The translations under genes were made by a program, and so were the position numbers. This document shows, one piece after another, positions 10,851-21,138 of a stretch of DNA of 64,000 nt (position 1 is the first letter of the stretch; every line of letters begins with the position of its first letter). The notes beneath the pieces were generated by a model, which was given only the letters and a program-made list of their open reading frames with translations, did not search any database and was not told the origin of the DNA. The DNA is from Meconema thalassinum (Eukaryota > Arthropoda > Insecta > Orthoptera > Tettigoniidae): contig OX336388.2 in assembly GCA_946902985.2 (NCBI GenBank), forward strand, positions 224,338,467 through 224,402,466. The letters run 5' to 3'.

Positions 10851-11513
10851 TGCTTGAAATTTTATATGTTTATTATTTTGTAATGACTCAGATGTTTTAA
10901 AATTAAGCGTTATATTGTGCATATTATGGTGTAAAATATATATTTAATTAAAACATAATTCGCCAGCAGATTTACTCGAGACATCTAGCTGCCAAAAAGG
11001 TAACTGCACGCCGACCAGATTTTATTGAAAAGTTTCTTCTTCTGGCCGCTAGAATGCACTCGCTCTGTTAGGATTATATTGTTAGATATTTCACCACTAG
11101 ATATCTCGACTAGTCTACGTGGGGCTCCATTGATTACTATACCATTTGCATTCTATGCGCATCGAATTTGAAGAATGACAAGATGATACTACGATACATT
11201 TTTACTTTCTATTTTAAAGGGTTTGTAACAGCCTATTGTGCGTTATTTGAAAATGTTAATTGAAGTAAAGAACAAAACGATTTCACATAGTATCTGAACT
11301 CTACCGTTGGTGCTAGTTCAGGATATTAATTAATACTTCTATTTCAGCCAAATAGCAATCGAAAATATCCACATAGTTGGTATACACACGTCTCTGTAGG
11401 GTCATGGAAAGATTTGTTAATTCAATTAGGGTTGTGAAAGTCATACGCAGCCAGACGTGTAAAGACATGCCTCAATTCAAAGTTGGATGTTGCCCGCGTC
11501 AGGCCGATTATGT

Positions 11514-11761
11514 AATAATAATAATAATAATAATAATAATGTTATTGGTTTTACGTCCCTTTTAACTACTGTTGCTTTTAGAGACGCCGGGTGCCAGAAT
11601 TTTGTCCCGAAGGGGATCTTTAACGTGCCAGTAAATCTACTAACACGGCTCCCTCGCATTTGTGCACCCTCAAATGCCAGCTGACTGCGCCAGGATACGA
11701 ACCTGAAACATACGGTCCAGCAAGCGAGAACGTTACCGCTGAGCCACGCCGCCAGTCCGGT
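11514..11761 (-). mobile_element. SINE-F, tRNA-derived, with target duplication
   Basis: Minus-strand SINE with head GGCGTGGCTCAGCGGTAACG (A-box) and B-box AGGTTCGTATCC, a body with AAAGATCCCCTTCGGGACAA, and an (ATT)n tail on its own strand (the AAT repeat at 11514-11539). CGATTATGT flanks it at 11505-11513 and 11762-11770. It is nested in the Helentron-like element. Confidence 0.87.
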
Positions 11762-12001
11762 CGATTATGTCTCCAGATCCATAACATTCTTTAGATACTT
11801 CTTATCTTTCTTTCTTTCTTTCTTCAATGATGGTAGCAGTTTTTATCTAGGTTGTGGCGTTTGGTAGAGGTAAATCGTTTCTAAGGTCTTCAACAAAGAA
11901 TAGTTCTATTATACTCTTTGATAATAACGAGTTATAACTATACTCATACATTTAGGAGAAAGTAGGCTATATGTTCTTTACTGAACATCTTGTTTTCTTT
12001 G

Positions 12002-12362
12002 TTGCAAATATCTCCCAAACCATCAACTTTATCAACAAAATACCTATTATAAAAAATAATCTAGAGTAAATTTCCTACGAAAATGTTCTGTGCCTTTTGT
12101 CTCTAATGTGAACCGTTACGATGCTTGTGCATCTGGAATGCTGACAAATATTTATAACATGTAGAAACTTTGATATGGCATATCATTTCCATAACTTTTC
12201 CGCAAGAATCAAAAAGGGCTCCACTGTGATTGATCGTAGCATCGTAACGGTTCACATTAGAGACAAAAGGTACAGCACATTTTTGTAGGAAATTTACTCT
12301 AAATTATTTTTTATAATAGGTATTTTGTTGATAAAGTTGATGATTTGGGAGATATTTGCAAA
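12002..12362. repeat. Inner palindrome of the foldback element
   Basis: Arms 12002-12125 and 12238-12362 are near-perfect reverse complements, for example GTGAACCGTTACGATGC against GCATCGTAACGGTTCAC, with a loop of about 112 bp holding unrelated sequence. They are the inner ends of the TA-flanked foldback element. Confidence 0.9.
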
Positions 12363-12522
12363 AATACGAAAAATGGTACCTTCTTAGGGCCAGAAGGGCC
12401 AACGCCGACTTTGCTCGAGGGGGAAAACTTGGGAGAGTGATATCTGGGTCCAAATAAAGCGATTAAAGTAATTTCCAGCTTTCCACTAATTATTTCCTTA
12501 TTGAACTACCTGCCGCCTGGCC

Positions 12523-12648
12523 TAATACTATTACAGCCTTCACAATTAACACCGGTTATCAGAGACATTCTACAACACAAACCCAAAGTACATGGGGCTA
12601 CATGACGGCGTTGTCGCAGCCCCTAAACTAAGGAACCAACCAACCTAG
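12523..12648 (+). mobile_element. SINE-D copy 3, 3' part
   Basis: Contains ATTAACACCGGTTATCAGA and CGTTGTCGCAGCCCC and ends GGAACCAACCAACC, the same 3' end as SINE-D copies 1 and 2. It completes the copy started at 9360. Confidence 0.82.
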
Positions 12649-12649
12649 A

Positions 12650-12998
12650 CTATTGTGGAGAGTTTTGGGTATAACACCAGTACATGATCCAATGGGATTG
12701 TAGTCACCGACTCAAGTTTTCACATCTGCTTTACCTCAATTGCCAGCTCTGTGTACTTAGATATTATAGTAGCAGCTGTTATTTGGATGTTTTGTGTGTT
12801 GGGACATGCGATGTCTATCAGGAATGCCTTCGGTGTTCTTTACTGGCGACAATGATATCTGGCCGGTTGTTATTGACAGCAACATCTATCACAATTCCTC
12901 TGTCCCAGTAGAGCTTGTGTGTGGCATTTTCGAGTACTGCGGATGGTGCGTATTTCCAATGCGATGGAGCTTTGAAGAAGTTTGTACGTCAAGGCCAG
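12650..12998 (-). pseudogene. LINE C-terminal fragment (type epsilon)
   Basis: In the minus direction the codons resemble a conserved retroelement C-terminal region: a CLLIDIACPNTQNIQ-like part, a KYTELAIEV-like part, then VTTIPLVMSATGVIPKTLH-like codons, spread over frames with substitutions and indels. No complete frame remains. Identification rests on that order of motifs and is moderate. Confidence 0.55.
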
Positions 12999-13008
12999 TT
13001 TCTGGTGA

Positions 13009-13340
13009 ATTAAAATCCACAGCCTGCTTCCAGTCTCCGACCGGGTCAGGAATGGAATGAATGAAGCCCCCATCTACCGGCGAGGATATGAACTGTGCCG
13101 GCCGCCGAGGCCTGACGCACTCCTCTGGGGCAATGATGAAATGAATGACAGATGAAATGAAATGAAAGTGGAGAGTGTTGCTGGAATGAAATTTTTGACA
13201 GGGAAAACCAGAGTACCCGGAGAAAAACCAGTTTGCATCCGTTTTTTTTCAGCACATATCTCACATGGAGTGACCGGCATTTGAACCACGGACCCAGAGG
13301 TGAGAGGCCGGCGTGCTGCCGCCTAAGCCACGGAGGCTCC
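13009..13340 (-). mobile_element. SINE-B copy with perfect 10-bp target duplication
   Basis: Minus-strand SINE-B (B-box GTGGTTCAAATGCCGG; 3' part AGACTGGAAGCAGGCTGTGG) flanked by TTTCTGGTGA at 12999-13008 and 13341-13350. It inserted at the 3' edge of the SINE-A fragment to its right. Confidence 0.92.
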
Positions 13341-13590
13341 TTTCTGGTGATACAACTGGGGAGGCGGGACTAGCGCCTCGCCCAGGTGGCCTCACCTGCA
13401 AAGACCACTTCGAGGATGGCTGAAGTGGGGAATCGAACCCCCTCTACTCATTGGGACCACCCGAGGCAGAGTAGACCCCATTCCAGCCCTCATACCACTT
13501 TTCAAATTTCGCGGCAGAGCCAGGATTCGGACCTCGGACCTCCGGGGTGGCAGCTAAGCTCGCTGACCACTTCACGGAGGCGACTATATT
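13341..13590 (-). mobile_element. SINE-A fragment, minus strand
   Basis: tRNA-like head at the right end (around 13590) and the body segment GTGAGGCCACCTGGGCGAGG, matching 1255-1759. Its own 3' part is missing left of the SINE-B insertion. Confidence 0.75.
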
Positions 13591-14575
13591 ATTGTTATTA
13601 TTACTACTAGCGGACCCGAGCGAGAAATCTCGCATGTTCATAAACCACACTTTCCCCAAAAGGTTTATAATGAGAGACTTAAGGAGAAAGGTTGCTATGA
13701 TTTTATTTGAACCAAATGATTATACTCGTAGAACACTATTTACATTTCTGGCGTCCCTACGGCCAAAATGCGAACTGAACAGCAATGATGTCGCGTAATT
13801 TCCTACAGCAACAGTATTTGCAAATCGCACACTTCTTACAAAAATTGATATTTATTAAATTAGAATGCAATTCGTCTCTGCTAATGTCATTTGTGTGCTG
13901 AGTCCATTGATAGACAGCTTAGCTGTAACACTCAGCGGTTATTCGATATTTATGAAATTATACGATTTGAGTACTCATTCCTTTAATTTACTGTTTCTGA
14001 AATCCATGCAAAATGATAAAGGAAAGACCTCAGAATGTTAAAATGACATGAAACAGGCGTCACAGCGGCCAAAATGTCAAGTGACCAGCAATTATGGAGC
14101 GTATCTTCCTGCAGAAACAGTATCTGCAAATCGCACACTTAGTTAAGTTTTTTTTAAAGAAATTATAGATATTTTTGAAATTAGAGTGCAATGCGTCACT
14201 GGTAATGTATATTCTCTTTAATTTGAATGCTCATTTTTCAGGATCGGTCGCTTGTGAGCGCCGCAGGAGGGATCTATACTACTGAATTAATATGATTATT
14301 TATTCTTGGAATGACTTATTTTGCTAGGACACAGATCTAACTCTACACTGAATGTAGGGAATTGTCTCTAACGTATTGCTGTCAACCTTATTAATGCCTA
14401 AATACCTGGGCACCAGTTGTTCTATTCATTGGATTTCTCCGTGTAAAGTCAATGGATGAATGGGAAATGATTTGTTATAGTGGCGTTGAAAGGGAAGAAG
14501 AAGGTCATGTCTAAATTAAGGGGGCTATTGTAGTGTGATACATTTCCAGCGGCTGACCCTTGACCAACCGACATT
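13591..14575. repeat. Unassigned region with a diverged internal duplication
   Basis: A block at about 13752-13900 is repeated at about 14059-14210, with shared GTATTTGCAAATCGCACACTT-like and GCGGCCAAAATG-like stretches, a period near 310 bp. No coding or RNA signal. Confidence 0.5.
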
Positions 14576-14599
14576 AAGTGGCCGCACCCATCAACTCCA

Positions 14600-14885
14600 T
14601 TACCAGTAGACATCAGTTATCGACTCCTGAACATTCCGTCATAAATACCATACACACGGTGTTCCAAAACGTCTATCCACCGGACAGTCGACATCACTTA
14701 TGGACTCCTGAACATTCCGTCATAAATACCACATACACGGTGTTCCAAAACGTCAACCCACAGGTCAGTCGACATCACTTATCGACTGCTGAGCATTCCG
14801 TCATAAATACCATACACACGGTGTTCCAAAACGTTAACTCACCGGGCCAGTCGACATCACTTTTTGACTCCTGAGCATTCAATCA
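14600..14885 (+). repeat. 84-bp tandem repeat, about 3.4 units
   Basis: The unit includes GACTCCTGAACATTCCGTCA and ACGGTGTTCCAAAACGT; unit starts CATCA(C/G)TTAT recur at 14609, 14693 and 14777, with a partial at about 14862. Because 84 is a multiple of three, a 98-residue frame runs through it; I regard that as an artefact. Confidence 0.9.
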
Positions 14886-15000
14886 TAAAAATTACGAGGG
14901 CGAATCAAAAGGTAAGTTAAACTTCCCAGATATGGCCCTTTATTAAACTACATACACATAGGAGACACGGCTATGACAACATACAGTGAAAATTTACTGG
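14886..15000 (+). mobile_element. Possible mariner terminal fragment
   Basis: TTACGAGGGCGAATCAAAAG at 14892 resembles mariner termini of the ACGAGGG..GA..CAAAAAGTAA type and the next bases (ATATGGCCC) occur in some mariner 5' regions. No matching right end or transposase was found, so this is a tentative solo end. Confidence 0.35.
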
Positions 15001-15124
15001 TAATCTTTATCTTTTCAATGTATAAATGTAAAAAAATCATACATTTTAAGAGGTAAAACTATTTTTTGAGTTTGTTAATTTTTAAAACATATAAATATAG
15101 ATGTAAGAAAATCCTTTGCAAGAT

Positions 15125-15507
15125 CATTTGTATGGAGTACACTCCTCTATGGAAGTGAAAGTTGGACTTTGGGTAAATTGGAAAAGAATCGACTTGAAGC
15201 TGCTGAAATGTGGATATGGCGGAAAGTGACAAGAACGTGCTGGATGGAAAGTGAAACCAACCTGGAAGTCTTAAGGGAAGTCAAAGAAGAGAGAAGATTA
15301 ATGAAGGAAATGGGAAAGAGAAAAATACAATTTATTGGGCATGTCATCAGACACAACACTTTGATCGTTAACATTCTTGAAGGGAAAATGCTGGGAAAGA
15401 AAGGAAGAGTGCGGCCTAGGACGAAGTATTTGGAAGACATCAAGAATAGAATGGGATGTGACAATTACATGGAACTGAGACGAACCACCAACGACAGAAG
15501 GCAATAG
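15125..15507 (+). pseudogene. LINE C-terminal fragment (type gamma)
   Basis: Post-RT part of a non-LTR retrotransposon: an LYGSESWTLGKLEKNRLEAA-like start, then MWIWRKVTRTCWMES, EVLREVKEERRLM, RKIQFIGHVIRHN and a GRVRPRTKYLEDIK motif, ending at 15507. The frame is open over about 113 residues, so it is less decayed than the other tails here, but RT and endonuclease are missing. A second copy of this type is at 45150-45404. Confidence 0.85.
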
Positions 15508-15669
15508 CTATAGGATATGAATGAATGTTAATTTTTGAACGGCTCAAAAATAATAATTCCAGAAAAAACAATCCGTTCATTTTGTCAAGCCACATGTTCT
15601 TTAAATTTCAGGAAAAAATAAGTATCCTTGCCAAGAAAGTTTCAAGAAAAGTGTACCAAACTTGAGAAA
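15508..15669. other. Short unassigned spacer
   Basis: AT-rich, nothing recognised; it ends at the A that precedes the Helitron-like 5' TC. Confidence 0.35.
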
Positions 15670-18349
15670 TCTCTATATATATAAAGCAATGTAACGTGAT
15701 AGTTTGTCTGTGGGTATATCTGTGGGTATGTCTCCTATGCGTTCATATACCATTCGTCAGATTGCGATGAAACTTGGGTGAGATGTTGAGTACACTCCAA
15801 GGAAGGTTTCTGACTTAGTAAATCCATTTTACAATAGGCAGCGCACGCGTAGATTCAACAAATGAGCGACGATGCGCGAAGCATTTCAACAAAGTCCCGT
15901 ATGTGTTCATATACCATTCGTCCGATAGCGATGAAACTTGGGTGAGATGTTGTGTACACTTACGTGAAGGTTTCAAAATTAGTGAATACATTTCACAGTA
16001 GATAGCGCACGAGTAGATTCAACAAATGAGCGACGACACTCAAAGCGTTTCAACAAAGTCCCGTATGCATTCATATACCATTCGTCCGATAGCTATGAAA
16101 CTTGCGTAAAATGTTGTGTACACTGCAGGGAAATTTTCTGGCTTAGTACATCCACTTTACAATAGGCTGCGCACGAGTAGATTCAACAAATGAGCTACGA
16201 TGCGCGAAGCATTTCAACCAAGTCACGTTTGCGTTCATATACCATTCGTCCGATAGCGATGAAACTAGGCTGAGATTTTGTGTGCACTCCAGGGAAGGTT
16301 TCTAGCGTAGTAAATCCCTTTAAAAATAGGTAGAGCACGAGTAGAATCAACAAATGAGCGACGACGCGCGAAGCGTTTCAACAAAGTCCAGTATAAAGTC
16401 ATATACCATTCGTCCGATAGCTATGAAACTTGCGTAAAATGTTGTGTACACTTCAGGGAAATTTTCTGGCTTAGTACATCCACTTTACAATAGGTTGCGC
16501 ACGAGTAGATTCAACAAATGAGCTACGACGCGCGAAGCATTTCAACTAAGTCACGTTTGCGTTCATATACCATTCGTCCGATAGCGTTGAAACTAGGCTG
16601 AGATTTTGTGTGCACTCCAGGGAAGGTTTCTAGCGTAGTAAATCCCTTTAAAAATAGGTAGAGCACGAGTAGAATCAACAAATGAGCGACGACGCGCGAA
16701 GCGTTTCAACAAAGTCCCATATAATTTCATATACCATTCGTCAGATAGCGATGAAACTTGGGTGAGATGTTGTGTACACTCCAGGGAAGGTTTCTGGCTT
16801 AGTACATACATTTTACAATAGGTAGCGCACCGGTAGATTCAACAAATGAGCGATGACACGCGAAGCGCTTCAACAAAGTCCCGTATAAAGTCATATACCA
16901 TTCGTCTGATAGTGAAAAATGTTTGGTGAATTGTTGTGTACACTCCAGGAAAGGTTTCTGGCTAAGTGAATCCATTTTACAATACGAAGCGCACGTTTAT
17001 ATTCAACAAATGAGTGACTATGCGCAAAGCGTTTCGACAACGTCCCGTATACGTTCACATACCATTCATCTGATTGCGATGAAACTTGGGTGAGATGTTG
17101 TGTACACTCCAGGGAAGGTTTCTGGCTGAGTACATCCATATTACAATATGTAGCGCAAGAGTAGAATCAACAAATGAGCGACGACACGCGAAGCGTTTCA
17201 ACCAAGTCCCGTATGCATTCATGTACCATTCGTCCGTAGCTATGAAACTTGGGTGAGATGTTGTATACACGTCATGGAAAATTTCTGGCTTAGTAAATCC
17301 ACTATACAATATGCAGCGCACAAGTTGATTCAACAAATGAGGGACGACGCGCGAAGCGTTTCAACAAAGTCCCGTATAAGGTCATATAGGCATACCATTC
17401 TGCCGTTAGCGGTGAAACTTGGGTGAAATATGGTGGACACTCCAAGGAAGGTTTCTGGCTTAGTAAATACATTTCACAGTAGGTAGCACTCGAGTAGATT
17501 CGACAAATGAACGACGACACGCGGAGCGTTTCAATACAGTCCCCTATGTCTTCATATCCCATTAGTCCGATAGCGATGAAACTTGGGTGAGATGTTGTGG
17601 ACACTTACGTGACGGTTTCTAATTTAGTAAATACATTTTACAGTAGGTAGCGCACGAGTAGATTCAACAAATGAGTGACGGAGCGCGAATCGTTTAAACA
17701 AAATCAGGTATGCGTTCATATACTATTCATCCGATTCCGATGAAACATTGATCAGTTATTGTGTACCCGCCAGGGAAGGGGACTTAGTAAATCCATTTCA
17801 CAATAAGTAGCGCAAGAGTAGATGCAACAAATGGGTGACGACGCGCGAAGCGTTTCAACAAAATCCCATATTGCGTTCATATAACATTCTTCGATTGCGA
17901 AAAAACCTTAATGAGTTATTGTGTACACGCCAGGGAAGGGCTTCGACTTAGTAAATCCATTTCACAATAGGTAGCGTACGAGTAGATTCAATAAATGAGT
18001 GACAGCGCACGAATCGTTGAAACAAAACCCCGTATACGTGCATATACCATTCTTCCGATTGCGATGAATCATTGATGAGTTATTGTGTACACGCCAGGGA
18101 AGGGTTTCGACTTAGTAAATCCATTTCACAATAGGTAGCGTACGAGTTGATTCAACAAATGAGTGACAGGGATGAAACTTTTGAAAGTTGTTGTGCACGC
18201 TCCCACGAATGGTTCTAAATTAGAAAATCCATTTTACGATAGCTTAGAGGCAGTTAACATGTTGTGTATCCAAAAGCACTTCAAGAAACAGAATTTCAAC
18301 GCCAACACTTTCTTTGATTGGCATTGCAACGCATGCCGGGTACAGCTTG
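15670..18349 (+). mobile_element. Non-autonomous Helitron-like element filled by a tandem array
   Basis: 5' end TCTCTATATATATAAAG after an A (15669). The 3' end has a hairpin at 18320-18337 (GGCATTGC-AAC-GCATGCC, one bulged T), then GGGTACAG and the terminus CTTG before a T (18350). This matches Helitron organisation (5' TC, 3' hairpin 8-12 nt before CTRR, insertion between A and T), although CTTG departs from CTRR by one base. No Rep/helicase gene. Most of the interior is a ~165-bp tandem array. Confidence 0.72.
15727..18230 (+). repeat. ~165-bp tandem array, about 15 diverged units
   Basis: Unit landmarks are TCATATACCATTCGTCCGAT, GCGATGAAACTTGGGTGAGA, TGTACACTCCAGGGAAGG, GCGCACGAGTAGATTCAACA and ACGCGCGAAGCGTTTCAAC, recurring about every 160-168 bp. 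Units in the middle are most alike and those at the right edge are shortened and more diverged. The antisense frames of 60-100 residues are repeat artefacts. Confidence 0.92.
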
Positions 18350-18620
18350 TGTATATATAATAGAATTATTTTCTGGGACCTTGTTTTTGAACACCCTGTA
18401 CAAAATCAGACATTAATATTTAATATTTATTGTTAGCGGGTGGATTAAAAAGGTTAGATCTTTGTTTAGTGCAAAATTAATAATCATTGTCCAAAAGGAA
18501 ATAACAGAAATTTGATTTTACAATCTGCTAATTTAAATATGTACGAGATAATCTAGTAAAGGAAAGGGTAGCCTTCTCCATTCAGCCGATAATTAATTAA
18601 TAATTTAAAATAATAAATAT
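18350..18620. other. AT-rich unassigned spacer
   Basis: No feature recognised between the Helitron-like element and mariner copy 2. Confidence 0.35.
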
Positions 18621-19373
18621 AAGGTGCGTTCAATAAGTAACGAACCGGAGGCTGTAATGCACAAACCGGTGACGACATCGGCTAATCGTGGCGTGTGTAA
18701 CGATGTGCGGTTCCGACCAGAGCGTGGAAGGTCACAGCCCGTCGCTAGAGGGCACGCGTGCACGTCACGTGACGATACAAAGTGAGCAGCAGCATGCATC
18801 AATCGTCCAACGCTGCCAGTCGCATTGCAAACAGTGACATGGAGGCGTCAAACGAAGAACAAAGAGGTGTTGTTCGGTTTCTGACAGCGAAAGGAGTAGG
18901 GGGAACGGACAATCATCGCCGAATGTCACAAGTGTACGGCGAACACTGCATGTCCCTTGCAAGAGTCAAGGCGTGGCACAAGCGCTTCAGGGAAGGATGG
19001 GTGTCGTTAGCCGATGATGCCCGGTCTGTGGCACCCCCTGCAATACTGACGCCAACGTCCAGCTGGTTGATGTACTCATAACCCAGGACCGCCGAGTGAC
19101 AGTGAACACCATAGCTGCCGTGGTCGGATTGAGCGTCGAAAGTGTGCACACCATCATGAAGGAACGACTGCACTTGCGGACAGTGTGTGCCCAATGGGTG
19201 CCCCAGAGTCTTCAACCACATCAGGAAGCATGTCAAATGGCCTACTGTCTTGGTCTTGGTTGGATGAATGATGCATGCTGCTGCTCGCTTTGTATCGTCA
19301 CGTGACGTGCACGCGTGCCCTCTAGCGACGGGCTGTGATCTTCCACGCTCTGATCGGAACCACACCTCGTTAC
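18621..19373 (+). mobile_element. mariner-like element, copy 2, rearranged to a foldback
   Basis: Starts with AAGGTGCGTTCAATAAGTAA, the mariner terminus. The 5' untranslated part at 18698-18801 is repeated in inverse at 19269-19373, for example ACGTCACGTGACGATACAAA against its complement. The normal transposase 3' half and right terminus are absent. The outcome is a stem-loop with about 104-bp arms around a partial transposase gene. Confidence 0.83.
18840..19260 (+). pseudogene. mariner transposase N-terminal remnant
   Basis: Starts at the ATG at 18840 (MEASNEEQRGVVRFLTA) and carries the mariner helix-turn-helix part with MSLARVKAWHKRFREG. A frameshift near 19050 moves the reading to another frame, where DRRVTVNTIAAVVGLSVESV is readable. 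The catalytic DDE region is missing entirely. Same family as the remnant at 5800-6399. Confidence 0.85.
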
Positions 19374-19466
19374 TCGTATGGAAATTATAAAACTTGCTTC
19401 GTTCGTTTTATAAACATACTCGTGTCTTAATTATTGCCATTATAGGCGAGTTGTGTAATGTACTTT
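19372..19466 (+). repeat. Repeat G, hairpin end only
   Basis: Matches the hairpin end of the G elements at 39217-39893 and 44041-44527 (ACTCGTATGGAAATTATAAA, ATACTCGTGTCTTAATTATT, GGCGAGTTG, TGTAATGTACT). It abuts the broken right edge of mariner copy 2. Confidence 0.7.
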
Positions 19467-19975
19467 ATTGAAATCCGTACGACTACGACAAAAAGGGAGT
19501 GACACTCAATGGGTCAAAATGACTCGGGTCTTCGTATTATATTTTTTCACGCCAATTCTTAAGGGTTAAAACAATATCCGGGGGTTCAAGCTGACCCCCA
19601 AAGTTATGGCACCTGGGAAGATTGATAAAGGTTTTGTGGTTCAAGAAAATTCCCCATTGCTCCCAAACAAAACAAAATATTGAGATTCTTCAGTTTCCTC
19701 GTCAAGGACATTTTTATTATTTTATTCTTGTCTTCTTTTGTTTGAAAGCGAAATCATGGCCTCCTGCGTTAATGACCTCAAAACTGGCCCGACCACATTA
19801 TTGTCAAATTGTTTCCAGCGGTGCGTGACAGGGGGGGGGGGGGGCTTTGGATGTGTTCACGGCCCTCTAGAGTCACGTGCCTGCCTCCCTCCCTCCTAAT
19901 TATTTTAATGAGTGCTACCTCGGACATTTAGGTCTGTTAAATCTACAGTATTATTATCGATTACATTATATTGAA
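19467..19975. other. Unassigned sequence with a poly-G run
   Basis: Includes a G homopolymer at about 19831-19843. No coding or repeat assignment. Confidence 0.4.
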
Positions 19976-20250
19976 GTCGCCTCCGTAGCGTAGCGGTCAG
20001 CATGGTTAGCCGCCACTCCGGAGGTCCTGTGTTCGATTCCCGGCTCTGCCACGAAATTTGAAAAGTGGTATGAGGACTGAAACGAGGTCTACTCAGCCTC
20101 GGGTGGTTCAAATGAGTAGAGGGGGTTCAATTCCCACCTCAGCCATCTTCGAAGTGGTTTACCGTGGTTTCCCACTTCGTCTTCGGGCAAATGCCGGTGA
20201 GGCCGCCTGGGCGAGGTGCTGATCACACCTCCACAGTTGTATCCACTCCG
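19976..20250 (+). mobile_element. SINE-A copy, plus strand
   Basis: Head with A-box-like TAGCGTAGCGGTCAGC and B-box TGTTCGATTCCCGG, then CCTCGGGTGGTTCAAATGAG and GTGAGGCCGCCTGGGCGAGG. It is shorter than the 1255-1759 copy because a segment between the 'GGGCAAATGCCGG' part and GTGAGGCC is deleted. Confidence 0.82.
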
Positions 20251-20339
20251 TCCATCGAACATACTGCTAAGGCCCCGTTCATACTAAGGTGATATAAGAT
20301 AAGCGATAAGTCGTACAGATACGAGAAATGTAAAGGGAG

Positions 20340-20535
20340 GTGATAATGATAATATCGTATGTCAAGAAAACAACATCACTGTGGTACCGGCAAGTCAAAC
20401 AAGATCTGCAAACCTTTAACATCTCTGAATCCGTTATACAAGACAGACAAGCTTTCTGTAAAATGTTAAAAGAAAACTCCCAGATTAAACTTAAGGTAGG
20501 GCAGAGACCAAAGAGGTCAGAAGCAGCCAAACAAC
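20340..20535 (+). pseudogene. LINE C-terminal fragment (alpha-like), part 1
   Basis: An 80-residue frame reading KTTSLWYRQVKQDLQTFNIS and later RPKRSEAAKQ has the character of the segment just before the basic LINE terminus. It is cut at about 20535 by the crossed-repeat element and resumes at 21139 (SERMKEIWARRKAL-like codons). Confidence 0.6.
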
Positions 20536-21138
20536 TACTGCTCGAGTCTAAGCTGCGTGAACCTGAGAGGAATGTGCATCGCGGACTATGAGAAACGGTG
20601 TTGACGAGTGATGAGGTTTCTCGGTCCGTGCATAGTACTGTGCGAGTCCAGGCTCTATGAACTTGCGGGATGAGGAGAAAGAGCAGGGAAGGGCCAGGCG
20701 AGAAGAGAAGGGCTTGTCAACAGCCCGCCGTGTTACTTGACATGCTCGTCTATTCCAATACTGCTAACATAGGGTCTTCTCTGAAACCAGTGTGGTGTTA
20801 CGAATGAGTCAGTGAGTCACCGACCAATGTATTTGGTTCTGTACTATGCACGGACCGAGAAACCTCATCACTCGTCAACACTGTTTCTCATAGTCCGCGT
20901 TGCACATTCCTCTCAGGTTCACGCAGCTTAGACTCGAGCAGTACATTGGTCGGTGACTCACTGACTCATTCGTAACACCACACTGGTTTCAAAGAAGACC
21001 CTATTTTAGCAGTATTGGAGTAGACGAGCATGTCAAGTAACACGGCGGGCTGTTGACAGGCCCTTCTCTTCTCGCCTGACCCTTCCCTGCTCTTTCCCCT
21101 CACCCCGCAAGTTCATAGAGCTTGGACTCGCTCAGTAC
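20536..21138. mobile_element. Element with crossed inverted repeats (A-B-A'-B')
   Basis: Segment A (20536-20638) is the reverse complement of A' (20841-20943), 103 bp with very few mismatches. Segment B (20635-20830) is the reverse complement of B' (20941-21138), about 196 bp. The order is A-B-A'-B', so the pairs interlock instead of nesting. A and B begin with related sequence (TACTG..CGAGTC.A.GCT..TGAAC), as do the ends of A' and B' in reverse, giving four terminus-like motifs. It interrupts a LINE tail at 20535/21139, so it behaves as one insertion. No coding capacity. Confidence 0.8.

Larger units (their letters stand above)
9953..11992 (+). mobile_element. Helentron-like (HINE) repeat, subtype B, copy 1
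   Basis: 5' end TAGCCTACTTTC with a hairpin (AGCCTACTTTC... GAAAGTAGACT), then CTTATGAGATCA and a TG-rich microsatellite. The 3' end has the 12-base inverse GAAAGTAGGCTA about 28 bp inside the terminus, then a hairpin (TGTTCTTTACTGAACA) and TCTTG followed by TT. Asymmetric terminal inverted repeats, a 3' hairpin, insertion into T-runs and no visible TSD fit the described features of Helentron-derived non-autonomous elements. It sits in the left arm of the foldback, dating it as younger. Non-coding. Confidence 0.72.
9779..12522. mobile_element. TA-flanked foldback MITE interrupted by a Helentron-like element
   Basis: Inverted ends GGCCAGGCAACAGG (from 9779) and CCTGCCGCCTGGCC (to 12522), each bordered by TA (9777-9778 and 12523-12524). 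SINE-D copy 2 reads through the same site uninterrupted (CACACACTAATACAG near 40905), so the TA duplication is supported by an empty-site paralogue. The arms are very long: 9779-9950 plus 12000-12125 pair with 12238-12522, leaving a loop of about 112 bp. Without the nested insert the element would be roughly 0.7 kb. No transposase; Tc1/mariner-type mobilisation is inferred only from the TA. Confidence 0.82.

Noticed and set aside
9953..11992. Canonical Helitron (TC...CTRR)
   Set aside because: Ends are TAGCCTA and ACTTG with T-rich flanks and offset inverted repeats, which fits Helentron-like elements better.
14578..14874. 98-residue frame with repeated HSVINTIHTVFQNV segments
   Set aside because: Produced by the 84-bp tandem repeat, again a multiple of three.
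16593..17604. Repeated antisense frames with SLECTQHLTQVS-like segments
   Set aside because: They recur with the ~165-bp array, are each interrupted, and vary in frame; repeat artefacts.
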